Shown here piece by piece: positions 34,554-46,986 of a DNA stretch of 64,000 bases (position 1 is its first letter; every line of letters begins with the position of its first letter). This DNA is from Pohlia nutans (lineage: Eukaryota > Streptophyta > Bryopsida > Bryales > Mniaceae). The stretch lies in assembly GCA_022496805.1 (NCBI GenBank), contig CM040087.1, forward strand, positions 34,620,253 through 34,684,252, given 5' to 3'. Made by a program: the position numbers and the translations under genes. The notes below the pieces were generated by a model. The model did not search any database. It was given only the letters and a program-made list of their open reading frames with translations, and had not been told where the DNA came from.

Positions 34554-35091
34554 GGACCGCACATCCAATAGTGGATGTTTGTTGGTCAAAGCCACTTTTG
34601 ATCTTAAAGATGAATTTTTTTGCAATTATTTTCAATTGAGAAAATGAAGTTTATCGATAATTGAAGTCTAGGTTTCAATTCACTTTTTGGATCTTATAAA
34701 TTTTCAAGCATTGAAAATTTTATTTTTGTTGTGAGCTATGTAGCTTAAGGTATGAATTACACTGCATAGGATGTTCACCTTTTGAATTTCAAAATTTTAC
34801 GGAAAATATATCGTATGATTCTCCATTGTAACTTGCACATGTTCTAAAAAACATTATAATTTTTTGAAGCTTTTTTGTAATTAATATGAATTTCTTGAAG
34901 TATTTAACCTAAAAATTTGTAAAAATAATAATTTTGTATTAGAAAATTTGGAAGCTTTTAAATTATAGGAAACATATAATTTAATGTATGAAAAATATTC
35001 AAAAATATATTTTAACAAATCTTGAAGGCTAAATTGTGTATGAAAGTGTAGTTTGACTGATTTACAAAGAAATGAGATGTTAAAGGGTTAA
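34541..35091. mobile_element. TTAA-type non-autonomous element (about 550 bp)
   Basis: Left end TGTAACCCTTTAAGGACC, right end GAGATGTTAAAGGGTTAA. The interior is AT-rich and non-coding. It overlaps the right end of the foldback by about 12 bases, so one inserted next to or into the terminus of the other. Confidence 0.55.
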
Positions 35092-35305
35092 AAGCATCTG
35101 CATCCAAACGCGCCAAGAGTAAGTTTAATACACGCAATAAGTGGATGATAAATGCTTTGGGCCCTTCAAAAATGCCTCTTGGCCGTGAACTTTGGCGAGT
35201 CAAGAAATGGCCCTCCAAATCTATGTTTAGTTGACTGAATCTGACATTCTACTTGTGATTGGTGCATTAACTATTTGACGTGCACTTTTGATGCTTGAAG
35301 GGTGT

Positions 35306-35849
35306 TTAACCCCTAAAGGACCAATCAACCATATTATGCTTGATTTTTGGTCAAAAGCCCCAAAAATCAAGTGTCTTAGATTTATTGTAGTTGGTGTTTT
35401 CATTAGATGTTTAAGTTAAGTTATGATACATCTTTTGACCGTTGGGATTGGAGAATAAACTTCATTTGAAGCTTTTCCACCGTTGCGAACTTTGAATTTT
35501 GAGTGTCCAAAATACAAAGGGCTTTCTAAAGATGCTTCAATCATAAGTCTTTTTTAATTTCTTCACCTTCAATTTTTTACTCCATGTAAATATAACTTTT
35601 ATCTACCTTAAATATTATTTTTGATATTAAATTTGATAATAACATATTTATTTTGAATTTTTACCTTGTTTACATCATAAAATTTGTAAATATTCAAAAT
35701 ATCTTCCAATCATGTTGAAAATTTTGTCATACCTTCATAATGTCGATGATTATCTATGAAAAATTATAAATCATTCAATGTGATATTCAAAGTATGCAAA
35801 TTATAGTGCTTTGACTTTTACAAAAGAGGTGAGGACCTTTAGGGGTTAA
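35306..35849. mobile_element. piggyBac-like non-autonomous element (TTAA, 544 bp)
   Basis: Left end TTAACCCCTAAAGGACC, right end GGACCTTTAGGGGTTAA, with TTAA on both sides. Non-coding interior. The inner TIR bases match those of 23516-24098 and 46987-48126. Confidence 0.8.
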
Positions 35850-35969
35850 CGGTGGGGGAGTGTGATTTCAAGGGCTCTTCAAATATAGATGAATAATTTT
35901 AGCGAGTCACCTTTACCGAGCATGGGTGGAGATGCTCTTAAAGGGTTAAGGGGGCTTAGCCGCGTCACT

Positions 35970-38520
35970 AAGGCGCGGAAAGTCCCATCGTCCCTGTTGC
36001 CGGCTAACGTGATCGTGGCCCTTCGATCTTCCTGCTGCATCTAAGGGCGGGGAGGATCCGAGCTGGCGGGGAGCACGCGGGCAGACTGGTGCGGGTGGTT
36101 GGCTGGGAAATCAATTGTCGAATGAGGGCGGTCTTGTGGGCAGTCATGCCCATGCACGTCGAGCTATCACCGTGCTCAAAATTACCAAGGCAATCCAAAT
36201 TCAACGGTTGCAAATGAGAAATGCAAACAATCATATTCTGGAAAATACATTTTAGATGGGAGAAAATTCTATATCATCGGAATTAGTGATGAACATTGTA
36301 TATGATGATCAAAGAAAATATGGGTTTAAACAAAAGGAATTCTACAAAGAACCCACTCAAAACTACTAAAAAAAACATGAGGCCTTGTATTTTTCTTTCT
36401 GCAGTTTTGAATTGGTCCTATGTGGACTTTGGTTTTTTCAATTTTCAATTTTTATTTTATCAACGTATGCAATGTTCTTCACTGGTTCTAGGGATATAAT
36501 ATTTGGTCTAAGACAAATTATATTTTTCACAATTTGATGAATTGAAATTTCCATTTTAAAACTATAGTTGTATAAATTTTGAAAACGGTAGGAACGATCA
36601 ATTGAATTTTTTATTTTAATTCCATGAATCTTTAATCATTATGGGTTAAGACATCATATAAAGTAAAGTTGTATATCAAATGTATAATTTTTAAAGATAG
36701 AAAAATGATTTATTTTTGTTTATGTGTTTTTTTCATTGTTGTAAATACATTAACATGCACAAACAAGATTCTGGAAAAGCCCAAGACTGTTGAAGTACAC
36801 TCGGGTACAAGATGAGTACGAATTCTAGGTCCAATTGAGATTTGTGGGAACTTTGGAAGGCCCATGTACGCTAAAAAATGAACGGAATTTTAACCCCTAA
36901 GTGACGGATCAACCATTTTATGGTCTCTGCCCTTTTTTTACGGGCTGCCCAAAATAGAAGAAACTATTTTTATAGAAAGTAAAAATATTTTTAAATAGGG
37001 AATCAAGTCTACTTTCCAACCCACTTTGAATCATGTCCATCCGAGGTAAACTCTATCCGGGAGAAATTTTCAAAGAAAAACACTTCTACATTGGCTAGTG
37101 TTAGAAAACTTACTATTTGGGGAAAGTAATGATGTTCTCTCCGTTGAAAAATTTGCAATTTTTGATTTTAGAATAGAATGTCTAGTTTTAACAAATCATA
37201 CAAAATTTCAAATTCTAAAAATAAAATTTGTTATTCTGATAAATATTTGAAGTTAAATGCTTCTAAATTCATTATGAGAAGATAATGGCTATTTTTTGAA
37301 ATTTGACCGTATGGATTACTAAACATCAAGCTCCTCATTTTCTCTTTTGGACCAAACTTCATCAAAGTTGAAGAAGTAATTTTTTATAACACATTTATGT
37401 TTTGCCCTTACCCCCTCCGTCATTTAGGGGTTAAATTGTAAATTGCATTGGAATCACAATAAGTCTACTTTATCATCATGGCATATGCACATATGTAATT
37501 GAAAATCATAATTTTTTTTTTGATGTTTTCTATATACTATCTACCATTTAGTGTTGCCACCATTTGTAAAAATTACAACTTGTATTTAATGGTACATATT
37601 AAAAATGAACCTTCACAATATTTTTAAAGATACTTGATTCCACACGGCTTGAACTATTGGTATGATTTCTTACTTATTTTGTACTTAAATGTAAAAAATC
37701 TTTGACTATTTCCCAAAGGTTCACTAAGAAATGATAAATAGTGTATAAAAGAAATCTAGATTGTTGTATGATTTTAAAATATTCTTTTTTCACTTATTAT
37801 AAAGTTGAAGCACAATTCATTGCAATTCCTATTGCAATTTGTGGTTTCAAAAATTGTTGAACTTTTTAATGAAATTGATTGAAAAATTCGTATGCATCTT
37901 GTACCCGACTGTACATCAACGAGAAACCTATGCTCGAAAATGCAAGGCATTTGTTGTTTTCAAAATTTATACAACTATGGTTTTACAATGACAATTTCAA
38001 TTCATTGTATTGTGAAAAATATAATTCTTATGATACCAAATATTATATCACTGAAATCAGTGCAGAACATTGCATGCGTTGGTAAAAAAAAACAATAAAT
38101 TTGAACAAAATATAGTCCACATAGGACCTACTCAAATTGCAAAAATGAAAGTATAAAGCTTTGGACCTATATATCTTATATGAAGCACATACTAAATGTT
38201 CATCACTAATTCCGATGATATAGAATTTTCTCCCATCTAAAATGTATTTTCCAGAATATGATTGTTTGCATTTCTCATTTGCAACCGTTGAATTTGGATT
38301 GCCTTGGTAATTTTGAGCACGGTGATAGCTCGACGTGCATGGGCATGACTGCCCACAAGACCGCCCTCAATCGACAATTGATTTCCCAGCCGACCACCCG
38401 CACTGCCCGCCAGCTCGGATCCTCCCCGCCCTTAGATGCCCGCCCTTAGATGCAGCAGGAAGATCGAAGGGCCACGATCGCGTTAGCCGGCAACAGGGAC
38501 GATGGGGCTTTCCGCGACGG
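35970..38520. repeat. Long imperfect inverted repeat, arms of about 0.9 kb
   Basis: The left arm (about 35970-36890) and right arm (about 37800-38520) are inverted copies. The outer 330 bp is GC-richer and closely matched (CCGGCTAACG and GATCTTCCTGCTGCATCTAA against their complements; TGCAAATGAGAAATGCAAAC). The inner part contains a copy of the short TTAA family in each arm (TCCTATGTGGAC). The right arm carries a small duplication (CGCCCTTAGATGC twice). A separate 545-bp TTAA element at 36890-37434 sits in the centre. A transcript would fold into a very long hairpin. Confidence 0.85.
36890..37434. mobile_element. piggyBac-like non-autonomous element nested in the foldback
   Basis: Left end TTAACCCCTAAGTGACGGAT, right end CCGTCATTTAGGGGTTAA. 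The flanks GCTAAAAAATGAACGGAATT and ATTGTAAATTGCATTGG are continuous with the uninterrupted related sequence at about 34274-34315, which lacks the insert and has TTGA where this copy has the duplicated TTAA. Confidence 0.85.
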
Positions 38521-38766
38521 AGGTCTTAGAGGCCCAATTTTACAACCCACTCTTTGAACTTTGACTTAACCCACAGCTTCGAGTTTCAGAAACATCGAAG
38601 CACGTCCAGTGGCGTGGGGAAGACGCTGTTTTCAACAAGACTGCACAGTCGTCGATAGGTGCGCCATAGATAGATCAGGCCTTTGAGCTCCACTTGGTTG
38701 TTTTGGGAAGAAAGTCGCGAAGACAGACAGACCAGGGCGCCCAGAAGAGAGAGTAAGTACACAGCG

Positions 38767-38952
38767 ATGGCGAAGCACCATCCGGATTTGATTATGTGCA
38801 GGAAACAGCCAGGGATTGCCATCGGCAGACTGTGCGAGAAATGCGACGGGAAGTGTGTGATTTGCGATTCCTACGTGCGCCCGTGCACGCTTGTGCGCGT
38901 TTGTCACTTTTTTGGAAGTCAGATTTCTCATAAGTGCTTCTTTCTTTATTAG
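38767..38952 (+). pseudogene. PHF5A/SF3b14b splicing-factor gene fragment (first 46 codons)
   Basis: The start [20 protein letters not shown], followed by [20 protein letters not shown] and TLVRVC, is the invariant N-terminus of PHF5A, a zinc-knuckle subunit of the SF3b complex of about 110 residues. After Cys46 the sequence leaves the family and runs through 15 unrelated codons to a TAG. The remaining zinc-binding cysteines are absent here and I found no matching exon before the next gene. It is either a broken duplicate or a short chimeric gene. The 46 codons show no damage, suggesting a recent copy. It lies between the foldback and the glutaminyl-tRNA synthetase start, on the same strand. 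Confidence 0.85.
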
Positions 38953-39182
38953 ATAGATGGGAAGGCGCCTTATGTCGAATTGAGGTTCTAGGTTAAGGAA
39001 TTATAGTTACAGTGCTTAGTTAGGGTTGTCCTGTCAATGCATCAACAAGTATTCCTGTACTACTTGAAATCAGGGTTTACGTTCAAGTAAGGACGGCCGT
39101 TTGTGCAATTAGGCCAGAAGTACCCTTAATTTCAATGTTTGTCAGTGAATTGTATTTAGTTGTGGTTGCTCATTCCGCCAAG

Positions 39183-39203
39183 TTTTAGGGTTTAGGGTTT
39201 AAG
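39183..39203. promoter_or_regulatory. Telo-box-like repeat upstream of the synthetase start
   Basis: Two TTTAGGG units and one TTTAAGG lie in tandem about 40-55 bases before the start codon. Telo-boxes are known in plant promoters and leaders of translation-related genes, which fits this gene; the role here is inferred. Confidence 0.5.
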
Positions 39204-39238
39204 GCTCAATGCGCAGTTTTGTGTGCAGGAGTTTCACG

Positions 39239-42200
39239 ATGCCCGTGGATAGCGAATTGAAGGGGGTGCGGGATCCCACAGCTCTCGCACTTTTCAAGAG
39301 CATCGGCCTCGATGCGAAAACTGCAGCTAATGCAGTGGCGAATCCCAAAGTCACTGCCAATCTCACTAACGTCGTGCACGAGGTCTGCTGCTGAACAATC
39401 TCACTGACGTCGTACTATTTCCATTTGATCAAGAGGTGTCAATTTACATGTAATCTAAATATACGTCGTTTGAGTTCGAATGAATTGTGTTTGAATTTCG
39501 AATTTTGAATGTTGTTCAGGCAGGCGTTGGGAATGGTTGTGACAAGTCCGTGGGCAATCTTCTTTATACTGTAAGTGTATTTATTTATTTCCTTTTTGTT
39601 TCCTTTTTGGTTCAGATTATTTTGGTTGTTTTCTGTGCATGGTTGTCTTCTCAGAATCGCTTATTGAACAATGCTTCAAAAATTGATATGGTTAAAATAT
39701 TGAGAAAGGAATTCGGTGAGGGTGTTGCAGGTGGCCACCAAGTTCCCGGCCAATGCCCTGAAGCATCGAGCGGACTTGTGTAAATATATTGCGAACAACC
39801 AGGTGCGTAGAATGGCAGATGAGAAGTCGTACTTGAGAATTGTTTTACCCTTGAGCGACGACGAGACTCAAATTGGGCTTTATGTTTTGTTTTCAGCACT
39901 TTTGAATGGGTCATATGCGGACTTTCTTTTGTTCAATTATAGTTTTCTTTTGACTAACGTATTCAATGTCTTTTACTGATCTTGGTGATCAATAAAACTT
40001 GGCTTTATCTGAATCCTATGGTTTTCACAATATGATCAACCAAACTGGTCATTTTATAACCATGAAATCTCGGTCCTTTAGGGTGGTTAAAAGAGAGTTT
40101 GTTGTGGCTGCTGTTCTGCACCGTTATCATTCCACTTTTTGGATGTGAGCCCTTAATTTTGCTCTTTGTGATTAAATTGTATTAGGGTTGATATAATGTT
40201 TGATTGTGTTGCGCAGATCAAGACCATACCTCAGGTGGAGGCTGCTCTCGGGTTCTTTGCTCTAGTGGGGCCAGATTCATACAATGTTGCCGAGTTTGAG
40301 ACCAAGTCTGGTGTTGGTATGGAAATAACCTTGTCAAATGATAGCATATGCGTCAATCTTGTGTGGTGGGGTGGTCGCGAATTTGTCACTATAAAGAGCA
40401 TGATGAGACGGGCATTGTTTTGCTTTGATTTTTTGAGTTTGTACTAGAATGCTTTTAGTACAAGATTGGATATTCAATACTCTGGAAGTATTTTCTGTTT
40501 CCGATTCCCAAAAGCAAACCTGTACTTTCTGTGTTACCTGGGAGTCTCATTCCATGCTCTTGATTTGGCTGCAGGTGTGGAGGTTTCTCCAGCAGAGATC
40601 AAAGCGGCTGTGTCATCTGTTATTAACTTGAATAAGGATCTTCTATTGGAAGAACGCTATCGTACCAATGGTGAGTTGATTAAATTTGTCTGCGTGCTGG
40701 TGTTTACGAGGGGTCGTTTCAATTGTTGCGAAGAATAATAAAATCGAGACTTACAGTGGATCTGTCCATTTTCTGTATCGGAGAATGTTTGGAGATGTTG
40801 ACAACTGTGACATTTTAGTAATCTGGAATCATTCTATCAGAAGTAAGGAAAGGTTTTTTGTTGACAGTGTTAGATTTGAGGCCTGTTTACACCTTGTTTG
40901 TGAAAATCTAACAGTGTTTTTGGGGTTTTGTAGTTGGTATCCTTCTCGCACAGGTGCGCTCAAAGTTGCCATGGGCAGACGGAAAATTGGCAATGGTAAA
41001 CAGCTCCTTTCCTTACTGACTGATTGTTGTGATGTATCTGCATTTATGCTATGATTGGGTGTCGGGAAGTGGATCTTATGCTTCTGGCTATTATCAACTT
41101 CTGGATGAATCTTATTCTGGGGTTCACCTGGTATTTGTTACTTGTGTGTGAGCCCTAAGTACATCCAATTAGCGTATCTATCTTTTAAGTAGCTCCAAAC
41201 ATGTGTGTTAAAGTTTCTGGTTCATGAAAGAGCCGAATTTCCATTGGTGATTTCCATTTATGTGCTTCAAGAAAATTTCAGACTTATTTTAACTGACAAG
41301 TATATGCATAAATGACGTACTTGGATGTGGCTCTTGAACCTTCGCTGCAGGAGGACTTGCAGACCCAGATTAAAGATCTGCTCGGAGAGAAGACTGCTGC
41401 AGATGATGAAAAGATCGTCAAGAAAAAGAAAGAAAAAAAACCAAAAGGGGAGGTGCGGACTTTTAGTATGCCTTTGTTGCTGCCTGTTTGACTCTGTTGT
41501 TAAATTGACTAAACTCTGAGGCGTGTCGTGTAATGCATTTAAGTATACAAATATGTAAAGTTTTTCCAGATACTAATAGTAGAGGTTCTTGGGAACCATC
41601 CAGGAGCCTGCTGCCACAGCAGCAGGGACTGAGCAGGCGCTTACAGTTGGTGAGGCTTTAGAGGAGAACGACCCTTATTCCATCTTCCCAAAGCCTGAAG
41701 ACAACATAATAGTACGTTCCTGCTCCTTTGTTTGCCACTATTTTTAGTATTTCTCTGTATTATCTGAAGAACATGCTTTTATTATCTTAATGTTCTGTTT
41801 TAATTTTCAGGTACATACGGAGGTCTTTTTCAGCGACGGTACTATTATGCGACCACACAATACTCGGGGCAGGTTGGAGAAACATCTTAAGGAAACTGGT
41901 GGCAAGTTCTACACGCGATTCCCGCCGGAGCCTAATGGCTACTTACACATTGGTCATGCCAAGGTAAATATACTGTGCCTGGTGCTTGGACCTGGAAGTG
42001 TGCCCCAGTGATCAGGTTTTAATGCAATATGTGTATAATAATCATAGGAGGAGGGTGTTTTGAGCTTCCTATATGTAAATTGGGAGCTTTCTGAAATGAA
42101 ATTTCATTGTGCATCGTGTCTTTAGACGTGGGTTTAAATGTGCAGGCCATGTTTGTAGACTTTGGACTTGCAAAGGAAACTGGAGGAAATTGCTATCTCA

Positions 42201-45200
42201 GGTGAGCTTCACATTATCTGATATAAAATCTCATTTTTCTTAAATTTCTGGGGATGCTTGAAGTCTATTGTTTTGAGGTGTGCCTTGTATTGTTTATTTT
42301 GACTAGAAATTAAGCTCAGTTCATAAACCTATGTGAATTGTTTAGTCTCATACTCTACTGTGAGACATTCCTGGTCAGGGTTGAGAGACATGTTTCAATT
42401 TGATTGCTTCTTTGTAGTTCGACATTAATATTAAACGTGATTGCAGATTTGACGATACTAATCCTGAAGCGGAGAAGCAGGAGTATATTGATCACATTCA
42501 TGAGATAGTGAATTGGATGGGATGGAAGCCTTTTAAGGTTTATATGCATAACCTTTTTATTCACGGTCGTTCAAAAAGTAAACCTGGTTTTCTGTTTTTG
42601 GGGATTTTTTAGTCCAATTCAAAAAGTAAACCTGCTTTTGGGGATTTTTTAAGTCCAATTCTCCAATTTTTTTGTTGTGCAGGTTACGTATAGTAGCGAC
42701 TACTTCCCTCAGCTCTTTGATTTGGCAGTGGAGCTGATAAAGAGAGGATGTGCATACGTGGACCACCAGGTATATCATTGTTACATTAATATTCCCTGTG
42801 GAATACTTTTGATATTCCGCTCAATCTCCTCATATTTTTTGGTGGTGGTGTGCACCGTCTTTGGCTTTCATCTTTGTTGTTGGTGTCTGGAGTCCCTGCC
42901 TACTTTAACTGGCAGTTGTTATCTATTGACAAATTGGCAGACAGCAGAGGAAATCAAATTGTATCGCTCAGAAAAGAAAGATAGTCCTTGGAGGAACAGG
43001 CCAATTGGAGAGTCACTTAAGCTCTTTGAGGATATGAGACGTGGCCTGATTGATGAAGGCAAGGCGACTCTTAGGATGAAGCAGGACATGAAGAATGAAA
43101 ATCCCAATATGTACGACCTCATTGCGTATCGGATCAAGGTACGACAGTGATTGAAGAAATGTTGAGATCAACCTATGCATTGATATGATTTTGTGAGTCA
43201 ATCCTGTTTCAAATATCGTCGTAAGAGTTACTTCCCTGGAATTTGGGAATATGCTCCTAAGCTTCTCACTCAATGAGCATATACATTGTGAAAACACATA
43301 ATCAAATTATGATTGTGCACAATCATAGAGTCCAAAAGGCTGCATTTAAGATGTCACTGTTTGTTATTACTTCTGTTCCTACTTGGGTGATTGACAATGT
43401 TTATTGGCAAGATTATCAGCGATATATTGATGAAGCTATTAATAGTAGTACTGTCGCTTAAAACACTTGTGTGCAGTTTACTCCTCATCCACATGTTGGT
43501 GACAAGTGGGTCATATATCCAAGCTATGACTATACCCATTGCATCGTTGATGCTCTTGAGAACATCACCCATTCAGTAAGTTCGCCTTGCTATTTCTAGT
43601 CCCTCTTTCTTGGCTGCTGAGCCTTGGAGTCGCTTGTTACAAGCTTTGGTTATTCTGTGCACTCAGCATTTCACACTTATGTTCGCATTCCTGACTTCTT
43701 AAGTAAGAGGACCAAGTGTGCAGTAGTATGCTGTCGCCGTACTTGGGACATTTTGAGTTGCTAGGCTATGTGTTTTCTTATTTGATTATGTGGCATGTGC
43801 AGCTGTGTACTTTGGAGTTTGAATCACGGAGAGCATCATATTACTGGTTGCTGGACTCCCTGGATCTGTATCTTCCATACGTATGGGAATATGCTCGATT
43901 GAATATCACAAACACGGTCTTGTCTAAACGAAAAGTAAGCCTGGATGTGACTCTTTGGCGCACCAATTTGAACATGCAAATCCTTCGCTAGATTTTGTTC
44001 ATTTTCGCCCTAGCTTGTGAGAAAATCACTCCACTATATCTAGGAAGAGGTTTAGCTGCGATCAGGGGTTTTACTCTGCTATTTATTCAATGGCGTGGGA
44101 TCCGTTCATTTATTCCTGATAGACTAAGTCATCACTTGTAGCTTCGGTTTTACAAATTATTGTTCAGAAATGGTTTTTGTATCTTATTGCCTTTCATACT
44201 GTCGCTTTGCAGCTGAATTGCCTTGTCACGGATCACCATGTTGATGGATGGGATGATTGCCGACTACCAACACTTGCAGGCCTCCGCAGGAGAGGGTTCA
44301 CTCCTGATGCCATAAATGCCTTCTGTAGAGGCATTGGCATTACTCGCAGGTAATTTATTGCTGCTTGGCTTTACTTCGGGATTTAACTTTGACAATCTCC
44401 GTCTCTTTCATCAAATTTCTTGTGTCTTCGTGAATCTGTTGAATGGTTCTTATGTCATTGAATCAGAAAGTTCTAACTACATTTTTAATCTTGAGAGGGT
44501 GATAGCTTGCGGACTCATACGACTCACATGTTAGGGCACAGTCAGTATCTCTAAATTATTTTCTTGCGACGTGTTATTCTTTGTGAAATAAAAGAGCTTT
44601 TTTGAACAAATTTTCTGTGATGTGTTCTCATCATGCGTGTGGAATGTATTACAGTGACAACCTGATACAGATGGAGTTGCTGGAGCATTATGTGAGAGAC
44701 GACATGAATAGAAATGCTCCCAGAACCATGGTGGTTCTGAATCCTTTGAAGGTTTGTATTTCTCATTGTCGGTACTTGATGTTGGTTTGTGAGACTGTTT
44801 AAATCTGTTGCGTCCATGGTTTGATTTTGGTTGTTTCTTTTCTTGTTGCTAGCGGTGAATGAATTTTGTAGCTGACACCACACTTTCCATTGTTGTCTAT
44901 TTTAGTCTTGAGAGCTGTTCTATTGCTGTTCTATTTCTGTTCTACTGCTGCAGAATTGTGTGGTACTCGTAGGCTGACTCTGGTCTGACCTGTAGGTTGT
45001 TGTTACAAACTTTAAAGATGGTGAGGTCGAAGAACTTGAGGCAAAGATATGGCCCGATGCCAGGGAAGGCAGTTACAAGGTAATGTTTTTGGTCAACCAC
45101 CTGCTAATGTTTTAAGTGTTATCTGAATGTAAAAAAGTTTTGAGAGCAATGTAGGTTGATGTCCCTCACAAGTTTTTGATGGTTCGACAGGTGCCATTTT

Positions 45201-46458
45201 CGAAAGTTTTGTACATAGAGTCCACTGATTTTCGACTGGATGACTCCAAAGATTACTACGGCCTTGCACCAGGGAAAAGCGTGATACTTAGGTTAGTAAT
45301 TTTCTACTTGTTTAAGTTGGCTATACTGTTATCTTTGACTCTTTTTTTCAGCACATGCTTCTGCTTTTTTGTGACCAAGCATTTTATCTTTGAAGTTAAC
45401 ACTCAAGGGTGGTCTTTCCTCCACTCAAAAATAGTGATCAACGACCGTATGCTCTGACAGGTGGGCATACCCTATCAAATGCACAAATGTGGTACTAGCT
45501 GATGACAAGAAAACAGTATTGGAGCTTCATGTCGAATATGATCGTGAGAAGCGCACCAAGCCAAAGGTTTCTGGACTTTCCTTTTCTATGCTTAGGTCAC
45601 TTTTTACTGGATTCTTTGATTAGACTGGTATTCATTTTGCCGCTCTGTCAGTGCAACTGCTATTCTTGCTCCTGTCAGTGGAGTAATTTTTTGGTTTGAC
45701 TGCAGGGTGTGATACACTGGGTGGCAGAACCCTCTCCTGGTGTTGAGCCCTTAAAGGTGGAGGTTCGGCATTTTGACAAACTCTTCAAATCTGAGGTTTG
45801 ATCTCTTCGTCTTTATCTTTCATCTTGCCTTACTTCGAAGATGTTTAATAGTGTCGACTTTCTCTTACCTTCATACGGAAGCGCAACTGTCTGCTTTTGT
45901 GAACATAAGCAAGGCGTTGGGATTTGAAGTCTGAATGATGTTTCTTACACCTATTTTTGGTTTCACAGAATCCAAACGAGATTGAAGACTGGCTTGGCGA
46001 TTATAACACCAAGTCCAAAGAAGTCATTACTGGTGCTTATGGAGTGCCGCCTTTGGCGAATGCTAAAGAGGGAGACAAGTTCCAGTTTGAACGTTTAGGT
46101 GGGATATCCAGATTGAATTGAGCTATACAATGCTTTTTCTTCAATATGCTGTGTGTTCGTATTCTCCACACTGTTTTGGTTTTTGATGATTTGACCTTTT
46201 TCGGGTGGCACACAACTTTTCTCCAAGGACATCTTCTAGCTTTGTTTAGTTTAGTTTTAGTGGACAGCAATGTTTTGCTGAAAAATAGTTGACACTACTT
46301 AGTTTAATAATACTCCTACTCAAGAAAATATCTCTGAACTGGGTTTTGCAGGTTACTACTGTGTGGACCGGTGCAGTACGCCAGAGAATGTTGTGTTTAA
46401 CAGAAGTGTGACGCTGAGAGATTCCTACAAGCCTACAAAACCTACATCCAAAAAGTAG
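39239..46458 (+). CDS. Glutaminyl-tRNA synthetase, cytosolic type
   Basis: Class I synthetase that charges tRNA-Gln. I assembled 23 exons with GT-AG borders, giving 800 residues, as in plants (about 795). Exons: 39239-39382, 39520-39570, 39731-39802, 40217-40316, 40575-40670, 40934-40995, 41351-41452, 41604-41711, 41811-41963, 42146-42201, 42447-42537, 42683-42769, 42941-43138, 43477-43575, 43803-43934, 44213-44349, 44655-44751, 44996-45079, 45191-45291, 45461-45566, 45706-45795, 45969-46098, 46352-46458. The N-terminal eukaryote-specific RNA-binding region (about 1-210) is followed by a lysine-rich linker ([11 protein letters not shown]), then [15 protein letters not shown] with HIGH at 291-294, [38 protein letters not shown] (KMSKS equivalent, 512-517), and the C-terminal anticodon-binding barrels. 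In-frame ATG 39209 is an alternative start. Intron 3 contains a short TTAA-family element. Confidence 0.95.
39870..40090 (+). mobile_element. TTAA-type miniature element (type B) in a synthetase intron
   Basis: Short-family interior (GGGTCATATGCGGACTTTC, GATCAATAAAACTTGG) ending TCGGTCCTTTAGGG then TTAA at 40087-40090. The left terminus is degraded. It occupies the middle of intron 39803-40216. Confidence 0.65.
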
Positions 46459-46986
46459 GCAAGGTCATGGACTAAGGGAGACATGGTCCAAGTAGGCATG
46501 GTCTAAGTGGCACATTCTTCATACCAACAACTTTCAGGACGGAGGTGCTGTGTTGCATTGTGGACGGCTTAGAATGAAATTTGGAAAGATAATGAAAGCT
46601 GAACCATTCTAATAGTATTTAAGTGAATGTAAGTCTTCAGGGAAATACATTCTCTCTATTGCTCATTGTTGAATTCAACTGTCCTATGATTACAATTAGA
46701 GAGTGTCTTCCTATTTATTTTGTAAGGTAGAGACACCTAATTCCGTTCCTGTATTATGATTACCATTTCTGCATTGTAAACTTGCTCTGAATCCATCCCA
46801 TGAAGTGCTTTTAAACCATCTCATTGATATTGGAACGGAATTGAACTTATCTACACTTTGTGAAGAGGTGAATGCTATATTGTATTTTTATAAATATGAT
46901 GAATGATAAAGTTTGTCAAATATACATGTAATTGATTTGTATCACTTTATAACTCTTGCATTAGTTTTGCTTATACTATGGTCGTT
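46459..46986. other. 3' flank of the synthetase gene
   Basis: Probably holds the 3' untranslated region and polyadenylation region. No gene or repeat was recognised. Confidence 0.5.

Noticed and set aside
38683..38952. 89-codon frame extending the PHF5A fragment upstream
   Set aside because: The first 28 codons are unrelated to PHF5A and the family start is the internal ATG at 38767.
43273..43579. Overlapping frames around a synthetase exon
   Set aside because: They are shadows of exon 43477-43575 and adjoining intron sequence in other frames.
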